Below are positions 1-6,033 of a stretch of DNA of 11,503 nucleotides, piece after piece. Both the position numbers and the translations under genes were made by a program. Within the stretch, counting starts at the first letter, position 1. Each line of letters begins with the position of its first letter. Below the pieces are notes generated by a model, which did no database searches, was not told the origin of the DNA, and saw only the letters and a program-made list of their open reading frames with translations. Origin of the DNA: Ktedonobacteraceae bacterium. Its GTDB lineage: Bacteria; Chloroflexota; Ktedonobacteria; Ktedonobacterales; Ktedonobacteraceae. Location of the stretch: assembly GCA_014896635.1 (NCBI GenBank), contig JADBKA010000147.1:1-11503 (forward strand), read 5' to 3'.

Positions 1-451
1 GCACCTCCTGCACACGATCCTCGATCTCAGGATCAACCAGGCTACGCCCGCTGACAGCATCCCGCAGTAACGGGACTAGCATAGCAGGCAGCAGATAATT
101 ACTTTTGCGTACATAGGCGTAATGCGTGAGAATACCAGACGCGCGAAACTCGCGGTAATATTCGTCGTCATCCTGAATGGAATAGAAGACAACGGGCATA
201 CGCGGGCGCTCACGGCGAATAGCGACGGCAGCGCCGACTCCGCTGAGCGCGCCACGTCCCATCTGCGAGTCCTGCAACTGCACATCCATCAGGATTACAT
301 CCATGTCCAGTTCCAGCGCACGACTCACCGCCTCACGCCCGGTCGCAGCTTCGCCCACGACCTGCACGGCTCCAGTCGCTTCCAATCCTTCACGCAGCGC
401 CCTGCGGAGCGGGCCATGATCATCAACCAGCAGTAATTTGATCTTTGCCAT
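1..451 (-). CDS. Response regulator, receiver domain (NarL/LuxR-like), C-terminus outside window
   Basis: This is the N-terminal 150 residues of a two-component response regulator, read from the minus strand; the reading frame is open to the window edge. The protein begins MAKIKLLLVDDH, with the acidic pair D10/D11. The predicted phospho-acceptor is D56 in VILMDVQ. A conserved Ser at about residue 91 (FYSIQDD) and Lys115 (YVRKSN) complete the receiver signature. The stretch after residue 135 (GRSLVDPEIEDRV) resembles the link between receiver and LuxR-type helix-turn-helix in NarL-family regulators, so a DNA-binding domain probably follows beyond the window; that part is inference. The ATG at 449-451 has a purine-rich GGAAAAGG just upstream. 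The gene is divergent from the GH57 operon, and no histidine kinase is visible in the window. Confidence 0.9.
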   Translation of the reverse strand, partial: MAKIKLLLVDDHGPLRRALREGLEATGAVQVVGEAATGREAVSRALELDMDVILMDVQLQDSQMGRGALSGVGAAVAIRRERPRMPVVFYSIQDDDEYYREFRASGILTHYAYVRKSNYLLPAMLVPLLRDAVSGRSLVDPEIEDRVQEV

Positions 452-510
452 ACCTTTTCCGATGGAGAAGAAAGCCTTCTATCTTTTGGCCGACCTTTGT
501 CCCGCTCTCA

Positions 511-519
511 ATTATAGCA
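511..519 (-). promoter_or_regulatory. Candidate extended -10 promoter of the response regulator gene
   Basis: On the minus strand the gap reads TGCTATAAT, a consensus -10 hexamer (TATAAT) with the extended TGn motif. It lies about 60 bp upstream of the response regulator ATG. No good -35 hexamer is seen at 17 bp, which is usual for extended -10 promoters. Inferred from motif only. Confidence 0.5.
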
Positions 520-584
520 AGAATGGCTACTGGCCGGTAGCATCCGAAACCGTTGCAAACAGCACTCGCAGCAGGGCTTGTATG

Positions 585-593
585 TGGTATAGT
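585..593 (+). promoter_or_regulatory. Candidate extended -10 promoter of the GH57/amidotransferase operon
   Basis: The plus strand reads TGGTATAGT, an extended -10 motif with one mismatch to TATAAT. It lies about 52 bp upstream of the chosen GH57 start. It is divergent from the response regulator promoter, with the two -10 elements about 70 bp apart. Inferred from motif only. Confidence 0.45.
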
Positions 594-645
594 GTATCTA
601 CACCGCTTGCTTTCACTATTTCACACCAATGGGAAGGTGGCAACG

Positions 646-2862
646 ATGATAGGGCAAATGAACACTATCGCCTTCGGACTATTGCTTCACAATCATCAAC
701 CGGTGGGAAACTTCCCCTGGGTATTTCAACAGGTTTACGAAGAGGCTTATTTGCCCATGATCGCGGCACTGGAGCGGCATCCTGGCGTGCGCCTCTCGCT
801 TCACTACACCGGTTCGCTTCTCGACTGGCTGGAAGAGGCGCACCCGCAGTTCCTGGAACGTATCAGGGCGCTCGTTCAACGTCAGCAGGTCGAAATCGTT
901 GGCGGCGGCTACTACGAGCCGATCTTGCCTTCGATCCCCGACAGCGATAAAATCGTGCAGATCCGCCGCCTGACAGCGCGTATCCGGCGCGATTTTGGTG
1001 TCCCGGTAAGCGGCATGTGGCTGGCCGAGCGCGTCTGGGAACCGGGGTTGCCGCGCCTGCTGCGTGAAGCTGGCATCGAGTGGACGATTCTCGACGATAT
1101 CCATTTCAAAAACGCCGGGCTGGATGAGAGCGACCTGTATGGCTATTACGCGACCGAGGATCAGAGTCCGGTTCTCAAAGTCTTCGCCACCAGCAAAGCC
1201 CTGCGCTACACGATCCCCTGGCGCCCGGTTGCAGAGACTATCGAGACGCTGCGCTCACTGGCAACGCCGCATGGTGAGCGCATTCTGGTAATGGGGGACG
1301 ATGGCGAGAAGTTCGGCACCTGGCCGGAGACCGGTCCCTACTGCTGGGGAGAGGATGGTCACTCCGGCTGGGTCGAGGAGTTTTTCTCGGCGCTCGAACA
1401 GAACAGCTCCTGGCTCCGCACCGTACCACTGGGCGAATACGCCCGCCAGCATCCCGCGCTGGGCCGCATCTACCTTCCCACCTCATCTTACATCGAAATG
1501 ACAGAGTGGGCCTTACCCCCCAGAAAAGCCTACACTTTTGGCAAACTCCTGCATCGGCTGGAAGAGGAAAAACAGGACACGCTCCTGCAATTCATGCGCG
1601 GCGGCTTCTGGCGTAACTTCCTGGCACGCTACTCAGAAGCGAATAACCAGCATAAAAAAATGCTGCGCGTCCACGATCACGTCTACCGCGCAGGCGCAAC
1701 CGACGAAGTGGGATTAACTCACCTGCTGAAAGCCCAGGCCAACGATACTTACTGGCACGGCCTGTTCGGCGGCATCTATATGGCGCATATACGCTCTGCC
1801 ATCTACCATCACCTGATCAAAGCAGAAAATGCGGCAGACCGTGTGCTACATACAGAAGAGCACTGGCAGCAGTACGAGTTTACAGATTTCGACTGCGATA
1901 CCCGCGACGAACTGATCATCGAAAGTGAGCAGCAAAATCTTTATATCGCGCCACAGCAGGGGGGCAGCATCTTTGAATGGGATCTGCGGCGCAGCACACA
2001 CAACATCACCAGCGTGATGACACGCCGTATGGAGAGCTATCACCAGACACTGCGCGAGTATGAACAGCAGCGCCGCAACTATGCAGAGCATAGGCAGCTT
2101 ACAGCAACAGCAGAAGCGGCAGAAGCAGCAGAGCATGAGCCGGCCTCGCCTCATACAGCGATACGCACAAAAGAAGCCGATCTCGACCGCTTCCTGATCG
2201 AAGATCGTTACCGCCGCCATAGTCTGATCGACCATTTCCTGCCCACCGGTCTGCCATTGGCGAGCTTTGCAGAAGCACGCTATGAAGAACTGGGCGATTT
2301 CGTCGAGCAGCCATACGAAACGCAGGTGGAGCAGAACGCTGACGGCACCAGCATCACAATGACGCGCACCGGGCAGGTAAAACGCGCCGGCGCGCTGCAT
2401 CCTCTGCCGGTCCGCCTCAGCAAGACACTCTCTCTACCGCGCGGCAAAGAGCAACTGGTGGTATCTTACCGTATCGAGAATCTGGGCCAGGCGCGCTTAC
2501 AGACAATCTTCGCCAGCGAATGGAACTTTAATCTGCTTGGTGGAGGAGGCAATCCCCAGGCTTACTATCGCATTGAGGGTAACACCGGCACCGAGAGCGA
2601 TTCCTTTGACAGCACAGGAGAAGCACAACAGGTTCACTCCTGTCGTATTGGCAATAGCTGGTTGCAACAGGATATGAGTTTTAGCGTAAGCAAGCTGGCC
2701 ACGCTCTGGCGTTTCTCTATCGAGACAGTTACTGGTTCCGAGGCTGGCTTTGAACGAACACACCAGGGAAGCTGTATGACATTTACCTGGCCACTGGACC
2801 TCGAAGCGGGCCAGCGATGGGAAGGAGAGATTACCTGCCAGGGCAGCCAGCCTATCGCATAG
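646..2862 (+). CDS. GH57 family 4-alpha-glucanotransferase / alpha-amylase
   Basis: This is a 738-residue cytoplasmic glycoside hydrolase family 57 enzyme predicted to transfer or hydrolyse alpha-1,4-glucans (glycogen, maltodextrin). The GH57 motifs are visible in order: HNHQP at 15-19, GGGYYEP at 86-92, WLAERVWE at 125-132 with likely nucleophile E128, and GDDGEKFGTWP at 217-227 with the acid/base Asp at 218 or 219. A later conserved stretch is NDTYWHGLFGG at about 366-376. This matches the Thermococcus 4-alpha-glucanotransferase type, with a helical DUF1925-like middle (about 310-400) and a DUF1926-like beta-rich C-terminal region (about 415-735). An Ala/Glu-rich low-complexity linker sits at about 487-502. 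The ATG at 646 was chosen because AAGGTGG lies 5 bp upstream and the conserved domain begins at once; an upstream in-frame TTG at 553 would add 31 non-conserved residues. Transferase and hydrolase cannot be told apart from motifs alone. The next gene follows 21 bp after the stop. Confidence 0.93.
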   Translation: MIGQMNTIAFGLLLHNHQPVGNFPWVFQQVYEEAYLPMIAALERHPGVRLSLHYTGSLLDWLEEAHPQFLERIRALVQRQQVEIVGGGYYEPILPSIPDSDKIVQIRRLTARIRRDFGVPVSGMWLAERVWEPGLPRLLREAGIEWTILDDIHFKNAGLDESDLYGYYATEDQSPVLKVFATSKALRYTIPWRPVAETIETLRSLATPHGERILVMGDDGEKFGTWPETGPYCWGEDGHSGWVEEFFSALEQNSSWLRTVPLGEYARQHPALGRIYLPTSSYIEMTEWALPPRKAYTFGKLLHRLEEEKQDTLLQFMRGGFWRNFLARYSEANNQHKKMLRVHDHVYRAGATDEVGLTHLLKAQANDTYWHGLFGGIYMAHIRSAIYHHLIKAENAADRVLHTEEHWQQYEFTDFDCDTRDELIIESEQQNLYIAPQQGGSIFEWDLRRSTHNITSVMTRRMESYHQTLREYEQQRRNYAEHRQLTATAEAAEAAEHEPASPHTAIRTKEADLDRFLIEDRYRRHSLIDHFLPTGLPLASFAEARYEELGDFVEQPYETQVEQNADGTSITMTRTGQVKRAGALHPLPVRLSKTLSLPRGKEQLVVSYRIENLGQARLQTIFASEWNFNLLGGGGNPQAYYRIEGNTGTESDSFDSTGEAQQVHSCRIGNSWLQQDMSFSVSKLATLWRFSIETVTGSEAGFERTHQGSCMTFTWPLDLEAGQRWEGEITCQGSQPIA

Positions 2863-2883
2863 TAAAAGCAAGAGGAGAAGCGT

Positions 2884-3597
2884 ATGAAACAGGTATTATT
2901 GCTCCTGCATTCCTGGGAAGATCCCGCAGGCTATGTTGGCACACTACTGGACGAACGCAACATTGGCTACCAGGTATTGAACGTTGAAACGGAGCCACTG
3001 CCGAACCCGTCGAACCTCGCCGCGATTATCGCATTCGGTGGCCCACAGCATGCCTACGAAGAAGCAAAATATCCTTATTTCATCACAGAAAAAGCGTTCT
3101 TGCGCGAGGTAGCCAGGCAAGACATTCCCTACCTGGGCATCTGTCTTGGCGGGCAATTACTCGCTGGCGCGCTCGGCGGTATCGTTAAACGGCATACAAC
3201 CACCGAAATCGGGTTTTTCGACGTTTACTTTACTGAGATGGGATTGCGAGATCCTCTCTATCAAGGATTGCCAGAATATCAGAAAGTGTTTCACTGGCAC
3301 GAGGATACGTTTGATCTCACACCGGGCAGCATGCTGCTGGCAACCTCGCAACAAACGCCCAACCAGGCTTTTCGCTATGGGCGGCGCGCCTATGGTTTGC
3401 AATATCATATTGAAGTCACGCCACAAATGCTGCATACCTGGCTCCATCACCCGGATTTTCAAGACGAGATACTACGCACACTGGGAACAGAGAAGATACA
3501 GAAGTTAGAAGAGGAGATGCTCCAGCACTTTGCACTCTACCAGGAACATACACGGATTATGCTTGACAACTTCCTCAAGCTCAGCGCCCTCTGCTGA
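2884..3597 (+). CDS. Class I glutamine amidotransferase (GATase1) domain protein
   Basis: This 237-residue protein is a stand-alone class I glutamine amidotransferase, similar in layout to the GMP-synthase-like or GuaA-N family; its acceptor reaction is unknown. The nucleophile elbow is YLGICLGGQ with Cys87. The other triad members are His175 and Glu177 in GLQYHIEV, where the usual HPE reads HIE. An upstream FGGPQHAYEE (51-60) matches the oxyanion/glycine-loop region of these proteins. The length is typical for a single-domain GATase, with no synthetase domain attached. AGGAGAAG lies just before the ATG, and the gene is 21 bp behind GH57, so the two are probably co-transcribed. Family members act on varied substrates (gamma-glutamyl compounds, nucleotides, cobyrinate and others), and nothing here identifies this one's. 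Confidence 0.88.
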   Translation: MKQVLLLLHSWEDPAGYVGTLLDERNIGYQVLNVETEPLPNPSNLAAIIAFGGPQHAYEEAKYPYFITEKAFLREVARQDIPYLGICLGGQLLAGALGGIVKRHTTTEIGFFDVYFTEMGLRDPLYQGLPEYQKVFHWHEDTFDLTPGSMLLATSQQTPNQAFRYGRRAYGLQYHIEVTPQMLHTWLHHPDFQDEILRTLGTEKIQKLEEEMLQHFALYQEHTRIMLDNFLKLSALC

Positions 3598-3660
3598 AAG
3601 GATTTGTGGAGACTTTATAACTGGTTCATCGTTGCCTTGACGAAGAGGAGAGGACAATTC

Positions 3661-3688
3661 TCAGATTTTGAGCGAAAAATAGCTCTGA
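3661..3688 (+). terminator. Weak possible terminator after the amidotransferase gene
   Basis: About 65 bp past the amidotransferase stop there is an imperfect stem: GAGC pairs with GCTC around an A-rich loop, and outer TCAGA can pair with TCTGA. A pyrimidine-rich tract follows (3689-3702) containing a run of five T. The stem is short and AT-rich, so this is tentative. Confidence 0.25.
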
Positions 3689-3712
3689 CCCTTTCCTTTT
3701 TCGCCTGCTTTC

Positions 3713-3721
3713 TGCTATACT
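3713..3721 (+). promoter_or_regulatory. Candidate extended -10 promoter of the PP2C gene
   Basis: The plus strand reads TGCTATACT, an extended -10 motif in the 213-bp gap before the phosphatase gene. It would give a leader of roughly 80-120 nt depending on the true start codon. No clear -35 element is visible. Inferred from motif only. Confidence 0.4.
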
Positions 3722-3810
3722 TGCACTAATAGCTTATACGTCTTTACTCCTGAGGTCTGACTGTTGTCACCAATGAGTTGTAACTAATAAAACTTTACTA
3801 CTACCAAGCA

Positions 3811-4812
3811 ATGATATTAAAGAAAACTTTACTTGAAAGGCAGCATTTGACATCAATGCCGCAGAAAGAGATGAGCCAGAATAGACAGCGTCACCGCTAT
3901 GCCAGGTATAAGGCTCTACGTAATCATGTTCTTGCTCTCACCCCTTTCACTTATACCAGCCGTACTCTTGCCAACGAACGTCATCCTGAGCGTAACGAGG
4001 ATAGCATTCTCATCGACCAGGCGACGGGGCTTGTTGCCGTCTTCGATGGCGTAGGCGGAAGCGCCGCCGGTGAAATTGCCTCACAGACTGCTGCTCGCGC
4101 CACGTGTGCGGGCTGGAGACGCATCCTCCGCCGTTACCAGCAGGGAAGACGTACATTGACAATGCTGGAAGACAGTCCTGATCTCAACCTCAGTGTGGTC
4201 CTCCAGGACCTCATTCTCGAATCAGATGAGCTGGTACGCACAGAAGGGGCCACACGAGCCGGTACTGACGATCTGGCAACCACTGTGGCACTTGCCGCGT
4301 TCTGTCGTGAGCCGGAAACAGACAGCTATGTGATGGTCTATGCACATGTCGGAGACAGTCGTATCTACCTCCTACGAGAGCAGGAGCAGATTCGGCGCCT
4401 GACAAGCGACGATGGCCTGCTGGCAAAACTGGTAGAGAATCAAATCGTGCATGAACTCGATGCTTTGCGCATCGACCAGGCCATGCAGGCACATGAGCTA
4501 TCCGACATTGAGTTCAACTACTTCAGGCTACGTGGCGGCATCACACAGGCACTGGGGGGTCCACTTCCACCAACGATCCATATTAACAGAATCGACATCA
4601 AGCCCGGAGACCGTATCCTGCTCTGCACGGATGGCATCCACGACAACTTGATCGATCAAGAGATCGAACAGGTGATCCGAAATACCCCCCGCACAGCTAA
4701 TGCACGCATACTGGTTGAGCACGCAATCGCGCGATCCCGTCAGGATCGCAGCGTCACCATACGCGCCAAGCCTGACGACATGAGTGCCGTCGTCGTCACC
4801 TACCGCTTTTGA
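3811..4812 (+). CDS. PP2C-type serine/threonine protein phosphatase
   Basis: This is a soluble metal-dependent PP2C (PPM) phosphatase, 333 residues from the first ATG. Conserved motifs in order are RNEDS (61-65); VFDGVGGSAAGE (77-88) with metal-binding Asp79; the DLATTVALA strand (154-162); AHVGDSRIYLLR (178-189); LLCTDGIHDNL (270-280) with metal-binding Asp274; and KPDDMSAVVV (320-329), the variant of the final DN motif. No membrane segment or sensor domain is visible, so it probably dephosphorylates cytoplasmic Ser/Thr-phosphorylated proteins; no kinase gene is in the window. The start is uncertain. ATG 3811 has no ribosome-binding site, whereas in-frame TTG 3847 has GAAAGG 6 bp upstream and ATG 3856 is also possible. 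About 50 residues precede the catalytic domain and match nothing I recognise. Confidence 0.9.
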   Translation: MILKKTLLERQHLTSMPQKEMSQNRQRHRYARYKALRNHVLALTPFTYTSRTLANERHPERNEDSILIDQATGLVAVFDGVGGSAAGEIASQTAARATCAGWRRILRRYQQGRRTLTMLEDSPDLNLSVVLQDLILESDELVRTEGATRAGTDDLATTVALAAFCREPETDSYVMVYAHVGDSRIYLLREQEQIRRLTSDDGLLAKLVENQIVHELDALRIDQAMQAHELSDIEFNYFRLRGGITQALGGPLPPTIHINRIDIKPGDRILLCTDGIHDNLIDQEIEQVIRNTPRTANARILVEHAIARSRQDRSVTIRAKPDDMSAVVVTYRF

Positions 4813-5047
4813 CTGCTCATAAGGGACGGCCACAAACCCTGCCAGGTAGGTAGCCAGCAAAAGAATTTGATACTATCGAGCAGATGCTATTCAACTGTTC
4901 AGGATTCTCTGTTGTGTTTTAGCCTCTGCACTCTATCCGAAAGTACCAGTTTTTCTCCTGTACACGCTATTCCCACGCCGGTGTATGTTACTCTCCAATA
5001 GAGAGATAAGCTCGCATATAAAACTTTTGTCCGGCTTGTTTTGCTGA
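4813..5047. other. Intergenic region between the PP2C and CAP-protein genes
   Basis: About 235 bp without a gene. A TTGATA (4867-4872) followed 15 bp later by TATTCA with an upstream TGC (4885-4893) is a weak promoter candidate for the CAP gene, and TATAAA at 5017-5022 is another. A short 5-bp stem (CTCTC 4991-4995 with GAGAG 5001-5005) is present. No convincing terminator for the PP2C gene was found. Confidence 0.4.
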
Positions 5048-5077
5048 ATGGAACCAGTAATCAGGAGAGTAACACCT

Positions 5078-5818
5078 TTGTGGGTCAATAGATTTCCGCT
5101 TCCGGCAGCATCACTCTGCCTGCTCCTGTTGATTCTGCTCCAGGCCTGTGCGCCACAACAGAACAATGGGAATGTGCCGCAACCATCGACCATACAGAAC
5201 GGCAAAAGCATCCATGCAGAAAAATCTGTCAACATAGATTCCCCGCAGCCACTCACTCTTGTCCAGCACGCTCCCACACCGACGCCGACGCCAACAGCGA
5301 CAAAACCGCCAGTCAGGCCAACACAACCGGTGGCAACCGGCCCACTACCAGTCGGTGAGGGCAAAGGCGCAGCTCCTTATGGTCCACCCCCGCCCATGAC
5401 CGAGCTGGAAATACAACTCACGCAGAAGCTTTTCGCACTGATCAACAGTGATCGTGCCCAGCACGGGCTGTACCCCTATACCTGGAATGCGACGTTGGCG
5501 GGGGGAGCACGATTGCATAGCTGGAATATGTACCATTGTGGCTTCAGCCATACCTGTCCCGATGGCAAAAACCAGTGCCAGCGCATCGCCGAAGAGGGCT
5601 TCGCCGGCTATACCGACTGCGGCGAGAACATCGGCTACGCCGGCCCTTATCCCACACCCTGGGACGGCGTCTACAAAATTCAAGAGAGCATGGTGAACGA
5701 GCTGCCAACCGGTTGGCACCGCATTCACCTATTTAGCACAACGCTTCACCGCATAGGCGTGGGCATTTATGTTGATCCGAAAGGCTTCATCTGGTTCACA
5801 GAGGATATGGTTAGCTGA
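5078..5818 (+). CDS. Secreted CAP/SCP-domain lipoprotein
   Basis: This is a predicted exported lipoprotein of 246 residues with a CAP (SCP/PR-1-like) domain. It starts MWVNRFPLPAAS, then a hydrophobic stretch and a lipobox-like LLQAC with Cys24; Gln at -2 is not ideal. A Thr/Pro linker follows (PTPTPTPTATKPP, about 67-79). The CAP domain spans about 108-246. It shows the conserved His in ARLHSWN, FSHTCP and CGENIGYAG with the conserved Glu, and a His-containing GWHRIHLF near the end. Four Cys within the domain could form disulfides. The upstream ATG at 5048 has no ribosome-binding site, while TTG 5078 is preceded by AGGAGAG at about 10 bp, so TTG was chosen. Bacterial CAP proteins have been linked to envelope or lipid-binding roles, but the function here is unknown. 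It is convergent with ftsH. Confidence 0.85.
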   Translation: MWVNRFPLPAASLCLLLLILLQACAPQQNNGNVPQPSTIQNGKSIHAEKSVNIDSPQPLTLVQHAPTPTPTPTATKPPVRPTQPVATGPLPVGEGKGAAPYGPPPPMTELEIQLTQKLFALINSDRAQHGLYPYTWNATLAGGARLHSWNMYHCGFSHTCPDGKNQCQRIAEEGFAGYTDCGENIGYAGPYPTPWDGVYKIQESMVNELPTGWHRIHLFSTTLHRIGVGIYVDPKGFIWFTEDMVS

Positions 5819-5899
5819 AACTATTCCTTATTGCCACCATCCACCTGTATCTACCATATAGAGAAGATATAGAGAAGAAAAAAGGAGAAATAGAGTTCT

Positions 5900-5943
5900 T
5901 TCGGGGAACACCCCGAACCCCGCCAGGGGGCTTTGCCCCCTGG
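5900..5943. repeat. GC-rich double-hairpin element, copy A
   Basis: Two perfect hairpins lie back to back. The first has a 7-bp stem (TTCGGGG and CCCCGAA, loop AACA, 5900-5917). The second has a 9-bp stem (CCAGGGGGC and GCCCCCTGG, loop TTT, 5923-5943). A pyrimidine tract (CCCTCTCTTT) follows. It sits between convergent genes, so it could end transcription from the CAP side, but no true T-run is present on either strand. The arrangement is shared with copy B. Confidence 0.75.
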
Positions 5944-5973
5944 ACCCTCTCTTTCTGCTAAGTTAACAACTAT

Positions 5974-6017
5974 GGGGGACGCCCCTGGCCGCGCCAGGAG
6001 GGCTGACGCCCTCCTGG
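5974..6017. repeat. GC-rich double-hairpin element, copy B
   Basis: This is a diverged second copy of the same layout. A short hairpin (GGGG and CCCC, loop GACG, 5974-5985) is followed by GCGCCAGG and a perfect 10-bp stem (CCAGGAGGGC and GCCCTCCTGG, loop TGAC, 5994-6017). The downstream GGACC plus pyrimidine-rich flank also matches copy A. It ends 16 bp from the ftsH stop codon and could serve as that gene's 3' hairpin on the minus strand. Confidence 0.72.
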
Positions 6018-6033
6018 ACCTCCCCTTCTCCGT

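Noticed and set aside
438..950. A 170-codon plus-strand frame over the divergent promoter region
   Set aside because: It crosses both promoter candidates and overlaps GH57 in another frame; no domain.
1846..2400. A 184-codon frame antisense to GH57
   Set aside because: It is fully contained in a well-supported gene on the other strand, has a Cys/Leu-rich composition and no domain.
5270..5325. Short CCGACGCC-like repetition in the CAP gene as a tandem repeat locus
   Set aside because: It encodes the Pro/Thr linker of the lipoprotein, and codon repetition explains it.
5900..6017. Hairpin arms as inverted repeats of an insertion sequence
   Set aside because: No transposase frame lies between or next to them, and each inverted pair is only a few bases apart, so they are hairpins and not element ends.
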